Shown here in pieces: positions 1-6,853 of a DNA stretch of 14,296 bases. A program made the position numbers and the translations under genes. The notes under the pieces are model-generated. The model ran no database searches. It saw nothing but the letters and a program-made list of their open reading frames with translations, and was not told where the DNA came from. Position 1 is the stretch's first letter; every line of letters begins with the position of its first letter. Location: assembly GCF_014287815.1 (NCBI RefSeq), contig NZ_JACOOQ010000029.1:1-14296 (forward strand), given 5' to 3'. Origin of the DNA: Clostridium lentum. Its GTDB lineage: Bacteria > Bacillota > Clostridia > Clostridiales > Clostridiaceae.

Positions 1-36
1 ATACGGAATAAAGTATTAATTAATAGGAAAAATATA

Positions 37-68
37 GCATAGAACCGATGTTAGTTCTATGCCTTTTA
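37..68 (+). terminator. Hairpin with short U-tract at left edge
   Basis: GCATAGAAC (37-45) pairs perfectly with GTTCTATGC (54-62) around an 8-nt loop and is followed by C-TTTT. It could be the intrinsic terminator of a gene to the left of the window. It could also be the first stem of the structured RNA that follows at about 85-230, because I see no obvious promoter between the two. Confidence 0.55.
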
Positions 69-84
69 GAATACTTAAAATTAA

Positions 85-230
85 ATTCCCGAAGGGAGCG
101 TGGCGAAAGCCACTTTTTTATAATTAAGAAAGTATAAAATTTTTAAAGCTGTAAAGCTAGGTATATTAATGGATTTCAAGATTTAAAACTGTAAGATTGA
201 TGCCACAAAGTGGGCGTGGCAATATCAACT
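85..230 (+). ncRNA. Candidate structured noncoding RNA, class not identified
   Basis: This stretch is richer in G and C than the flanking DNA and is dense in short helices. CCC-GAA-GGG lies at 88-96. GTGGC-GAAA-GCCAC (100-113) is a GNRA-capped stem followed by six T. GCCAC (202-206) pairs with GTGGC (216-220) inside an outer TTGAT/ATCAA helix (197-201/224-228). The same GTGGC/GCCAC words occur in both hairpins, so they could also pair with each other across about 100 nt. CCAC/GTGG at 203-206/210-213 gives a further alternative fold. The GNRA loop and T-run put the RNA on the plus strand. It ends about 90 nt before the redox gene at 322, so it could be a cis-regulatory leader or an independent RNA. 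I do not recognise a classical riboswitch consensus. The raiA-motif RNA of Clostridia has a similar size, and I mention it only as a candidate to test. Confidence 0.5.
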
Positions 231-321
231 TTATTATGGAATATAATGATAATAAATAATACACAAAAAGTAAGAATTTTAATAACTTATATAGAGGATA
301 TTAATTTTTTTAGGAGTTAGA

Positions 322-1314
322 ATGTTTAAAGAAAATATTGATTGTATAGATGCTGGTACAGAGTATTGTCCTTGTAAACTAGCGGAATCTGGAGAATGCC
401 TTCTTTGCTCACAACTTCATGGTAGTACATTTTGTGATTGTTTAAATTGGAAAGGTGTTTGTATCTATCAGGAATTTTATTATAATGGAAATAAAGCAAA
501 AGAAGGACGAAAAACATATAATTGCATTGTAGAAGATAGGGCTTTATATGATGATGAAGTTCTATTGATTAAGTTTAAAGCTCCTCATAAATTAGTAATA
601 GATTTATCTAAGCCAGGAAGCTTTATTTTTATACGAACAGAAGAAAATATTTATTTTGATGTTCCTATTTCAATACTAGAGTCAGATATTGACTCTGATA
701 TTATATCTGTTATGATTGAGATTAAAGGAGTTAAAACAAAGAAGCTTCTTGAGATAGAAAAAGGTAAAAATATTACTATAAGGGGACCTTATTGGAATGG
801 AGTTTTTGGTATTAAAAATATTAAAAATCAAAAGGACAACAATGTTATTGTCTTAGCACGGGGAATTGGTATGGCACCAATGCTTCCTGTAATTAAAAGG
901 CTTAAAGAAAATAATAATCAATTAACTGTAATTTTAGATAAATCTCCTTTCAAAGAAATTTATGTTACAGAGTATCTTAAATCATTAGAGGTAGTTCCAC
1001 AGGAAATGAATTTAATTGATAAAGGTGAATTATCTGCAGAAGCAAAGGTTTCTATTAAATCACTTATTAAATATAATAATATAAATTTAATTCACATTGC
1101 TGGTGCAGATATTTTAACCTTTAAGGTCATTGATTATCTAGACGAATTAGAAAGAAAAGATATTTATTTATCCTGTTGTAATAATTTTAAAATGTGTTGT
1201 GGAGAAGGAGTATGTGGTAGTTGTACTACAAGATTTTCAGGACATAGAGTAAAGAGATTCTGTAAGGTACAAGCAAATCCAAGGGACATTTTTGAAGGGA
1301 GGAGATTTATATGA
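322..1314 (+). CDS. PyrK-like FAD/NAD-binding iron-sulfur reductase
   Basis: This 330-residue protein resembles the electron-transfer subunit of dihydroorotate dehydrogenase (PyrK) and the clostridial 'sulfide dehydrogenase-like' flavoproteins. Residues 1-50 form an unusual Cys-rich head (C8, C16, C18, C26, C29, C38, C40, C47), probably an extra metal or Fe-S site. A ferredoxin-reductase barrel follows (about 65-165, with RGPYWNG at 154-160), then an NAD(P)-binding domain (GIGMAP at 181-186). The C-terminus carries C293-x4-C298-x2-C301-x12-C314, the [2Fe-2S] pattern of PyrK. The likely role is passing electrons between NAD(P)H and the partner oxidoreductase in the cytoplasm; the substrate is unknown. 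AGGAG at 312-316 supports the ATG at 322. The stop overlaps the next start in ATGA (1311-1314), so the two genes are translationally coupled. No pyr genes are nearby, so I assign no pyrK symbol. Confidence 0.85.
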   Translation: MFKENIDCIDAGTEYCPCKLAESGECLLCSQLHGSTFCDCLNWKGVCIYQEFYYNGNKAKEGRKTYNCIVEDRALYDDEVLLIKFKAPHKLVIDLSKPGSFIFIRTEENIYFDVPISILESDIDSDIISVMIEIKGVKTKKLLEIEKGKNITIRGPYWNGVFGIKNIKNQKDNNVIVLARGIGMAPMLPVIKRLKENNNQLTVILDKSPFKEIYVTEYLKSLEVVPQEMNLIDKGELSAEAKVSIKSLIKYNNINLIHIAGADILTFKVIDYLDELERKDIYLSCCNNFKMCCGEGVCGSCTTRFSGHRVKRFCKVQANPRDIFEGRRFI

Positions 1315-2126
1315 AAGTTGTTGTTATTGGTGGTGGATGGTCTGGATGTGCTGCAGCAATTACTGCTAAAAAGGCTGGTGCTGAAGTTCATATATATGAA
1401 AAAACAGATTTGCTTTTAGGTCTTGGTAATGTTGGTGGGATAATGAGAAATAACGGTAGATATACAGCAGCTGAAGAACTTATTGCATTAGGAGGAGGAG
1501 ACCTTATAAATCTTACTGATGTATACTGTACTCATAAAAATATAGATTTTCCGGGTCATAAGCATGCTACATTATATGATGTAAATATTATTGAAGGTAG
1601 AGTAAGAGAATATATACTTTCCTTAGACATAAACCTCCATCTAGAAAAGCGTGTTCGTGATGTTGAAATGGAAGATCATAAGATAAAAAGATTGCTATTA
1701 AGTGATGAAAGCTATGTTGATGGTGATGTTTTTATTGAAACAACAGGAACTACTGGACCAATGGGGAATTGTTTGCGTTATGGAAATGGATGTTCAATGT
1801 GTGTATTAAGGTGTCCATCTTTTGGTCCTAGAATAAGTATTAGTGAAAGATGTGGAGCCTTTGATATTCAAGGTGAGCGTAGTGGTGATGAATTAGGTGC
1901 AATGTCAGGATCATGTAAGCTTGCAAAAGAAAGTTTATCTGAAGATATTAGAAAAGAATTAAATGAAAAGGGAGTAGTGGTTCTTAAAATTCCAAAAGAG
2001 GATGTTAATTATAAAAAACTTGGTACAAAAGTATGCCAACAATATGCTTTAAAGGAGTTTGCCGAAAATATTGTGCTTTTAGACACAGGACATGCTGTGT
2101 GGTTGAATTTGCAACAATTGGAATAA
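1311..2126 (+). pseudogene. FAD-dependent oxidoreductase, 3' truncated by element insertion
   Basis: The frame encodes 271 residues. It opens with a Rossmann FAD-binding fingerprint (VVVIGGGWSGCAAA, G7-x-G9-x-x-G12). In the middle, C154, C161, C164 and C168 could hold an Fe-S cluster. The recognisable sequence runs to about residue 262 (LLDTGHA). The last residues (VWLNLQQLE) look like read-through into the mobile element whose recombinase gene begins 18 bp downstream on the other strand. From memory the intact family is considerably longer (around 400 residues), so the C-terminal third, which normally completes the FAD fold, is missing. The gene is coupled by a 4-nt overlap to the upstream reductase, which is its likely electron partner. 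Site-specific excision could restore it. I searched the rest of the window by eye and did not find the missing half. Confidence 0.75.
2083..2126. other. Probable attachment-site junction (attL) of the serine-recombinase element
   Basis: The oxidoreductase reading frame loses family resemblance at about 2097. A dyad straddles that point: ACACAG (2083-2088), 6-nt spacer, CTGTGT (2095-2100). The recombinase gene ends 18 bp beyond the truncated frame. Large serine integrases use short sites with imperfect dyad symmetry around a 2-bp crossover, and their gene normally lies at the element edge. The exact core cannot be set without the other end, which is not in the window. Confidence 0.55.
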
Positions 2127-2133
2127 ACCGGGA

Positions 2134-2156
2134 AGTAGAGAATCTACTTTTTTTTT
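2134..2156 (+). terminator. Short intrinsic terminator after the truncated oxidoreductase
   Basis: AGTAGA (2134-2139), loop GAA, TCTACT (2143-2148), then a run of T to 2156. It is oriented to stop plus-strand transcripts from the disrupted oxidoreductase operon. It overlaps the last codons of the convergent recombinase gene, whose C-terminal lysines are encoded by the T-run on the other strand. Confidence 0.6.
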
Positions 2157-3781
2157 ACGTCTCCACTTCCAATGAAATATACTGTTACATCTTGAGTATT
2201 TCCGTCCCATAGAATCTTATCTACTAAAACACCTATTAGGAGTCTTTGTTCATTAGAATCTAGTTCTCTTATATCAGCACACTTTTCTAGCAAGCTTTCT
2301 ATAAAGTCTAGGTCTAATTTCTTGTAGTTTGAATCTTGGATTTCTTTTGAGATTTTATCTAATTCTTGTTGTAACTCTTGCATTTCATTTTTAGTGGCTC
2401 GTATTCTTTGTATTATTATATTGTCTATATCATCAGCAACTGCTAACTTATCTACCAGATTATTTAGAATTTTTTGTTTAGCCTCAATGTCTTTTTGAAT
2501 TGAATTTTGCTTTAGTTTTATATCTTTATTTTTCTTTACTGCTTCATTTTTCTTTTTTAAGGTTTGGATATAGCTTTTCTTATTTTTGCCTAGCTTTTCT
2601 AGCTCTAGGAGTAATAAATTCTCTACATCCTCTACCTTTAAATTTTTATTTTTGCATAGTTCACTTTTTGATTTCTTTTTTAATGAACAGGAGTAGTAGA
2701 ATTGCCTTTTTCCTGTATCTTTTTTAATATTTCCATGAACTACCTGCATGTAGTTATTACAGTGGGCACAATAAATCTTTCCAACAAGTTTTGCATTGTG
2801 GGTTCTTGCCTTTTTAGGGAATGAACCTCTATTGCCTTTAAATTGCTCTTGGACTGCAATCCATTTATCTGCATCAATTATGCCAGGGCAATTACTTATT
2901 GCAGCTATCCAATTTTCTTTATCATTTAATATTTTAGTTGCTTTTCCGTTTCTAGTTACTTGCTTTGTCTTATTGTAGCTAAGATAACTATGTTTGCCAT
3001 CAGGTTCACCATATACATTCCATCCATCATCCTCAAGCCACCTCTTAAGTTCAGGGGAGCTTATTGCATAAACAGGGTTATTTAATATTACCTTTAATGA
3101 TGTTTTTTCAAGAAGAATATTTCTATTTGATTTAATGTTGTGAGAAGCAAAGTAAACTTCTGTCTTATGTAATGATTCTTCTTTTAGATAGGTATCATAA
3201 ATTAAGTTAACTAATTGTAGTTCTTCATCATTTTTCACAAGCTTAACTAATTTTCTTTCATTACCTTCTTCATCAATATAAGATGAGCTTTCACTATCAA
3301 AGCCAAGTGGAGTTCTACCTCCAGACCATTTTCCTGACTTAGCTAGTTCAACCATGTTATCTCTTACACGCTCAGCAATGGTTTCACGTTCCAGTTGTGC
3401 AAATACAGAAGCTATATATATCATAGCTCTACCCATTGGCGTAGTTGTATCAAACTGTTCCTTAATACTTATAAAGTCAACTCCATAGCTTTGAAGCTCT
3501 TCTAAGGTAGTGGAGAAGTCAGATACATTTCTACTAATTCTATCAAGCCTGTAGCATATTAAAATATCAAATTTTTCTTTTTTAATATCACTAAGAAGCT
3601 TTTGGAACTTTGGCCTATTGATATTTCCACCAGAAAATCCTTCATCTTCATAAATGATATATTCAGGGTCATTATTTCTATAATGAGTCTCTATATAGTC
3701 CTTACACATTTGAATTTGATTCCCTATGGAATCACCTTTACCTGTATATTTACTTTTTCTTGAGTAAATAGCAATCTTCAT
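2144..3781 (-). CDS. Large serine site-specific recombinase (integrase)
   Basis: This 545-residue protein integrates and excises DNA through a 5'-phosphoserine intermediate. The N-terminal resolvase domain (about 1-140) has the nucleophile in AIYSRKS (Ser7), the Arg-rich YRLDRISR block (77-84), the MGRAM segment near 116-120 and the long E helix (ERETIAERVRDN). A recombinase domain follows (about 155-300). A zinc ribbon is marked by C338, C341, C365 and C376. A charged coiled coil (about 380-490) has the form used by large serine integrases to control directionality. The length matches the family. The start is supported by GAGGTGAT just upstream on the minus strand. The gene is apparently intact. 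It lies at the element edge pointing towards the disrupted oxidoreductase, 39 bp downstream of the ImmA remnant, with which it was probably co-transcribed. Confidence 0.93.
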   Translation of the reverse strand: MKIAIYSRKSKYTGKGDSIGNQIQMCKDYIETHYRNNDPEYIIYEDEGFSGGNINRPKFQKLLSDIKKEKFDILICYRLDRISRNVSDFSTTLEELQSYGVDFISIKEQFDTTTPMGRAMIYIASVFAQLERETIAERVRDNMVELAKSGKWSGGRTPLGFDSESSSYIDEEGNERKLVKLVKNDEELQLVNLIYDTYLKEESLHKTEVYFASHNIKSNRNILLEKTSLKVILNNPVYAISSPELKRWLEDDGWNVYGEPDGKHSYLSYNKTKQVTRNGKATKILNDKENWIAAISNCPGIIDADKWIAVQEQFKGNRGSFPKKARTHNAKLVGKIYCAHCNNYMQVVHGNIKKDTGKRQFYYSCSLKKKSKSELCKNKNLKVEDVENLLLLELEKLGKNKKSYIQTLKKKNEAVKKNKDIKLKQNSIQKDIEAKQKILNNLVDKLAVADDIDNIIIQRIRATKNEMQELQQELDKISKEIQDSNYKKLDLDFIESLLEKCADIRELDSNEQRLLIGVLVDKILWDGNTQDVTVYFIGSGDVKKK

Positions 3782-3820
3782 CTAATCACCTCGTTTTAGT
3801 ATATGCAATTTTATTACAAA

Positions 3821-4069
3821 TTAAATATAATTTAGCTTTATCTTAATAAGTTCTATAGGTAAATTTTCTGTAGCGGCCATTTCTTCAATTGCATGATTCT
3901 TATATTCATCAAATAGTGAATCCTCAATAAGTAATTCAGCTGCAAAAGTATTAGCTGCAATCTCAATCTTTTCTTTAGAGTAGAAAGTGTTACTTTCTAA
4001 ATAGGTAATATTAGTCTTTGGATGAAGAATTGCATGGCCAAGTTCATGTGCTAGGACATGACGTTCCAT
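3821..4069 (-). pseudogene. ImmA/IrrE-type metallopeptidase, N-terminally truncated
   Basis: The frame encodes 82 residues beginning MERHVLAHELGHAILHP. The HExxH zinc-protease motif is present at residues 8-12, and the downstream NTFAAELLIEDSLF segment is typical of ImmA/IrrE proteins, which cleave the prophage repressor during induction. Full-length relatives have roughly 50-60 residues before this motif. Here an in-frame stop lies two codons upstream of the ATG and no ribosome binding site is visible there, so the front has been deleted. The repressor remnant lies immediately upstream on the same strand, preserving the usual repressor-ImmA order. Zinc ligands survive, but stability and translation of the stump are doubtful. 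Confidence 0.75.
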
Positions 4070-4102
4070 TAATTAAGCATTACATCTTATGTTTTTTATA
4101 TA

Positions 4103-4243
4103 TTATTTTTTATATTTATTGGGTGTGTACTTCTTATTCTTTTCTTTTGCAAAGGCCATACCCATTTCCATTGCATCAAGAATACTTTGGATAGCTTCTT
4201 CTGAAGCTGGTTCACCATTAAATAGTAAAGTCTCTGTATTCAT
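4103..4243 (-). pseudogene. C-terminal remnant of a CI-type phage repressor
   Basis: Read on the minus strand, this short frame encodes MNTETLLFNGEPASEE followed by a helical stretch and ends TPNKYKK (46 residues). The 'FNGEP.S.E' segment plus a basic Y-T-P-x-K-Y tail is the standard C-terminus of XRE-type repressors lying upstream of ImmA in Firmicute prophages. The N-terminal helix-turn-helix is absent: a TAG stop lies just upstream in frame, and the DNA switches directly into the opposite-strand Cro tail. It is a deletion remnant and should not be able to bind an operator. Confidence 0.65.
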
Positions 4244-4361
4244 TAACTATTATTCTAAGATTGAACTTGGACTAAGAAATCCAAGCTATAATTTTATGGA
4301 AAAATTTAAAGCTAACTTTGGAGATGCATGTGTTGATGAGATTTTTTTTAAGAAGAAATAA
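4242..4361 (+). pseudogene. C-terminal remnant of a Cro-type XRE regulator
   Basis: The plus-strand frame ending at 4361 encodes INYYSKIELGLRNPSYNF, then a tail ending DEIFFKKK. 'YYSKIELGxRNPS' is the recognition end of an XRE helix-turn-helix, and 'DEIFF' is the usual C-terminus of short Cro-like phage regulators. The preceding helices are missing. The open frame continues upstream to an apparent ATG at 4089, but that part is the antisense of the repressor remnant and has no family resemblance. The apparent 90-residue ORF is therefore a chimera made by deletion of the divergent promoter-operator region. Confidence 0.7.
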
Positions 4362-4447
4362 CACATAACGTGTGATTGCGTTTTTAATTGTAACAAGAAG
4401 AAGTGTACAAGCATAGTATAGATTATTAATTTATAGGAGGCCAGATA

Positions 4448-4603
4448 GTGACGATTACATGTATTTATCCAGAGGATATGAGTATTTTAGAAAACAAGTT
4501 AATAGATACATTAACAGATATTGCAATACAAAAGTTTACCTCTGAGGAAATAGATTTAATTGTTGATTATCTTGAGGAAAATGATTGTAAGTACTTCGAT
4601 TAA
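4448..4603 (+). CDS. Small hypothetical phage protein, 51 residues
   Basis: A GTG-initiated frame is preceded by a strong TAGGAGG (4434-4440) at good spacing. It encodes an acidic 51-residue protein (MTITCIYPEDMSILENKLID, then a helix-rich segment, ending CKYFD). I do not recognise a family. Its position between the Cro remnant and the antirepressor is where small early phage genes usually lie, and the ribosome binding site is the main argument that it is real. No membrane segment or metal site is visible. Confidence 0.6.
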   Translation: MTITCIYPEDMSILENKLIDTLTDIAIQKFTSEEIDLIVDYLEENDCKYFD

Positions 4604-4616
4604 CTTATGAGAAAGT

Positions 4617-4628
4617 GGCTAATTAGCC
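4617..4628. repeat. Perfect 12-bp palindrome upstream of the antirepressor
   Basis: GGCTAATTAGCC is perfectly symmetrical and lies in the 118-bp gap between the small phage gene and the antirepressor. It could be an operator for a dimeric regulator. No second copy was seen nearby, so this is weakly supported. Confidence 0.3.
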
Positions 4629-4721
4629 TTAATAGAGTAAGGATTAACATAATAAAGAATTTGTTAAAGGGTGAAATTAATAAGTAGCTAAGAAGTTAAT
4701 TAGAAAAGGAGTGATTAAGTA

Positions 4722-5426
4722 ATGGAATTAATTAAGATAATAGAAAGAGAAGGTAGACAATTAGTAAGCGGTAGAGAATTACATGAGTTTTTAGAAATAA
4801 AGACGAAGTATAAGGATTGGTTTCCAAGAATGGTTGAGTATGGATTTGAGGAAGAGATTGATTTTATAAGGGTGGCTCAAAAAAGAGCAACCAATAATTT
4901 AAAGAATCCAGTGACTACAGTAATAGATCATGCAATTTCTATAGATATGGCAAAAGAAATATCAATGATACAAAGAACAGAAAAAGGAAAGATAGCTAGA
5001 CAATACTTTATTAACTGTGAAAAGAAACTAAAAGAAGTTAAAAAACTAAGTCCAATGGAATTAATGGAGTTACAGTTTAAAGTTTTAAAGGAACAGCAAG
5101 AAAAAATAATACAAGTTGAAAATAAAGTAGATAAGCTAGAAGAGGACATGCCTTTGTTTCAAATAGATTGCAAAGAGATACAAGCATTAGTTAGAAAGAA
5201 AGGTATAGAAGCTTTAGGTGGATACAGGAGCATAGCTTACAATGATAATTCACTTAGAGGAAAAGTATACAGTGATATCCAGCAGCAAATAAGAAGAGAA
5301 TTTGGAGTAGTAAGATATGAAGCTATAAAGAGAAGTCAGCTAGAAATGGCAAAAGAAATAATTATTAATTATAAAGCTCCATTAGTGCTAGAAAATGAAA
5401 TTAAATTATTAAATGAGCAGGAGTAA
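4722..5426 (+). CDS. AntA/ORF6C-type phage antirepressor
   Basis: This 234-residue protein has two phage-regulator domains. Residues about 1-100 match the AntA/AntB antirepressor domain, with the ELHEFLEIKTKYKDWFPRMV segment, followed by HAISIDMAKEISMIQRTEKG. A short charged coiled-coil linker (about 108-145) follows. Residues about 150-230 match the ORF6C domain (ALVRKKGIEALGG ... VYSDIQQQIRREFGV). Antirepressors of this type counter CI-like repressors and promote lytic or replication gene expression. AAAAGGAG at 4704-4711 supports the ATG. The gene is intact although the repressor and Cro genes beside it are destroyed, so its usual target in this element is gone. It may act on repressors of other prophages. 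Confidence 0.85.
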   Translation: MELIKIIEREGRQLVSGRELHEFLEIKTKYKDWFPRMVEYGFEEEIDFIRVAQKRATNNLKNPVTTVIDHAISIDMAKEISMIQRTEKGKIARQYFINCEKKLKEVKKLSPMELMELQFKVLKEQQEKIIQVENKVDKLEEDMPLFQIDCKEIQALVRKKGIEALGGYRSIAYNDNSLRGKVYSDIQQQIRREFGVVRYEAIKRSQLEMAKEIIINYKAPLVLENEIKLLNEQE

Positions 5427-5502
5427 AATATGGAAATTAACAGAAGAAGAATTTAGTAAAATACAAGTTTCTAAAAATGGGGACAAGAATTTTAGATATT
5501 AA
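5413..5502 (+). CDS. Short overlapping ORF, possible stump of a DNA-binding or HNH-type protein
   Basis: This 29-residue frame (MSRSKIWKLTEEEFSKIQVS, then a short basic tail) overlaps the last 14 nt of the antirepressor in another frame. The 'KIWKLTEEEFSKI' start resembles N-termini of small phage helix-turn-helix or HNH proteins (a weak, from-memory impression). It stops after 29 codons, so if real it is probably a truncated gene. No good ribosome binding site separates it from the antirepressor. Confidence 0.25.
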   Translation: MSRSKIWKLTEEEFSKIQVSKNGDKNFRY

Positions 5503-5564
5503 ATAGTCTGGTACACTTAAGATTTTGGAGATTAAGCTATGAAAATAATATTTATACAAGTAAA

Positions 5565-5607
5565 AAGACACATTGACAATCCGGCAAGATTAATCTCAAT
5601 GTGTCTT
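5565..5607. repeat. 12-bp inverted repeat (hairpin 1) upstream of rep
   Basis: AAGACACATTGA (5565-5576) pairs perfectly with TCAATGTGTCTT (5596-5607). The 19-nt loop can itself form AATC/GATT (5578-5581/5588-5591) around CGGCAA. No T-run follows, so it is not a standard terminator. It lies about 180 bp before the HUH Rep gene and could be part of a double-strand origin (Rep binding and nicking) or a small RNA; both are inferences. Confidence 0.55.
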
Positions 5608-5622
5608 GATGAAAAGTTTAAT

Positions 5623-5658
5623 AAAACTCTCTATTTTTATTATATAATAGGGAGTTTT
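5623..5658. repeat. 13-bp inverted repeat (hairpin 2) upstream of rep
   Basis: AAAACTCTCTATT (5623-5635) pairs with AATAGGGAGTTTT (5646-5658), with one G-U pair and a 10-nt AT loop. On the plus strand it is not followed by a T-run. It sits 15 bp after hairpin 1, so the two form a compact structured block. Confidence 0.5.
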
Positions 5659-5668
5659 CTCTGTAAAT

Positions 5669-5689
5669 AAACAGATAAACTGTTTTTTT
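5669..5689 (+). terminator. Small intrinsic terminator upstream of rep
   Basis: AAACAG (5669-5674), loop ATAAA, CTGTTT (5680-5685), then four further T. It would end transcripts from the antirepressor region, so the rep gene 97 bp downstream probably has its own start site. Confidence 0.45.
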
Positions 5690-5785
5690 AAAGGTACTTA
5701 ATTTAAGGCCTTTGAGAGCTTGTAATAGGTATTATCTTTAGAACGTTATTTAAATTTAAGAAATAAAGTTATAGGGGTAAAGGGT

Positions 5786-6529
5786 ATGGCTATTAGAGAG
5801 AAGAGATTTCTATGTGGTAAATATTTAGAAATATATCCTATTTCTAAATATGAACAAAAGAAAAGTAGATCAAAGAAAAAGAAGGAGAGCAGAAAAGAAC
5901 AAAAGAATCTGAATGATAAAAATGCAAGAAAGAATTTAAGAAGAAGAATTCATGCTAACTTTGATAATAAAGATTTAATAGTTAGTCTTAGTTATGATGC
6001 AGCTAACCTTCCAAAAAGTGAAGAGGCTGCTATTCGTGATAGAAATAATTATATTAGGCGAATTAAAAACTTTAGGAAAAAGAATGGACTTGATGAATTA
6101 AAATATATAGCAGTTTTAGAATATAGAGAAGCTACAGATGATAAAAGAACAAAAACAAGAATTCACCACCATATTATAATATCTGGTATGGATAGAGATA
6201 AGGCAGAAGAACTATGGGGAAAAGGTACAGCTAATGCAAATAGAATGCAAGCTAATGAACTAGGCTTTGAAGAGCTAGCAAATTATCTTTCAAAGGATCC
6301 TAGAGGAAAGAAAAGATGGAGTCAATCTAAGAATATAGTTATACCAATGCCAAAGATTAATGATTATAAGTATTCAAATAAAAAATTATATGAGCTATCA
6401 CAAAACCAAGGGGAAAGAGAAGTCTTTGAGAAGCTTTATCCTAGGTTTATTTATACTGGCCATGATGTTGTAGTTAATGATGTTGATGGTGGTATTTATA
6501 TTTATATAAAAATGAGAAGAGGTGAGTAG
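5786..6529 (+). CDS. HUH-type rolling-circle replication initiator (phage Rep)
   Basis: This 247-residue protein resembles the Rep proteins of small replicons and clostridial prophages (ORF2/G2P-like). It should nick one DNA strand at an origin and stay covalently attached through a tyrosine. Visible motifs are motif 1 (DLIVSLSYD, 63-71), the metal-binding HUH-type triad in TRIHHHIIISG (His127-129), and motif 3 Y167-L-S-K170 in LANYLSKDPRG, which supplies the single catalytic Tyr. Residues 25-55 are strongly basic (KKSRSKKKKESRK), probably for DNA binding. One catalytic Tyr argues for a small-replicon or single-Tyr mechanism. AGGGG at 5773-5777 supports the ATG. The frame is full length with no lesion. 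The hairpins at 5565-5658 are the best candidates for its origin. Confidence 0.8.
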   Translation: MAIREKRFLCGKYLEIYPISKYEQKKSRSKKKKESRKEQKNLNDKNARKNLRRRIHANFDNKDLIVSLSYDAANLPKSEEAAIRDRNNYIRRIKNFRKKNGLDELKYIAVLEYREATDDKRTKTRIHHHIIISGMDRDKAEELWGKGTANANRMQANELGFEELANYLSKDPRGKKRWSQSKNIVIPMPKINDYKYSNKKLYELSQNQGEREVFEKLYPRFIYTGHDVVVNDVDGGIYIYIKMRRGE

Positions 6530-6853
6530 GATATAAATAATTAATAGAGGAATTATTATTGTGAATATATGTATGAATTTATTTTAGATTTATAAAGCAT
6601 AAAGGGAATTATAGAATTGTTAGGTAAATTATATTAATATATAAATTACTAAAATTATGAGTGAAATAGAAATTTTTATTTAATTTAATAATTTAGAGTA
6701 ATTAAAAGAGAATTGTATAATAAATAAGTGAAAAAAGGTAGGCTTAGAAAATTAATATCAATAGCATAATGTTATTTAAAAGACAGAGATATTATATGAT
6801 ATAATAACAATAAATTATATATTTATCAATAAGTTGCAAAGTGGGGGATTAAA
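6530..6853. other. 324-bp AT-rich intergenic region before the abi operon
   Basis: No convincing gene on either strand and no strong hairpin. It contains the likely abi promoter (6692-6721) and ends with the GTGGGGGA ribosome binding site of the AbiGi gene. The drop in G+C relative to rep suggests that rep and the abi genes have different origins. Confidence 0.5.
6692..6721 (+). promoter_or_regulatory. Candidate sigma-A promoter of the abi operon
   Basis: TTTAGA (6692-6697), an 18-bp spacer and TATAAT (6716-6721). This would leave a leader of about 130 nt before the AbiGi gene. A second TATAAT at 6800-6805 has a poorer -35 region. In DNA this AT-rich, chance matches are common. Confidence 0.35.

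Noticed and set aside
322..1314. Assignment as pyrK of pyrimidine synthesis
   Set aside because: The protein has an additional Cys-rich head and its partner is not PyrD; no pyrimidine genes are nearby.
4089..4240. N-terminal part of the apparent 90-residue plus-strand ORF starting at 4089
   Set aside because: It is the antisense of the repressor tail on the minus strand and has no ribosome binding site; only the part from about 4242 is coding in sense.
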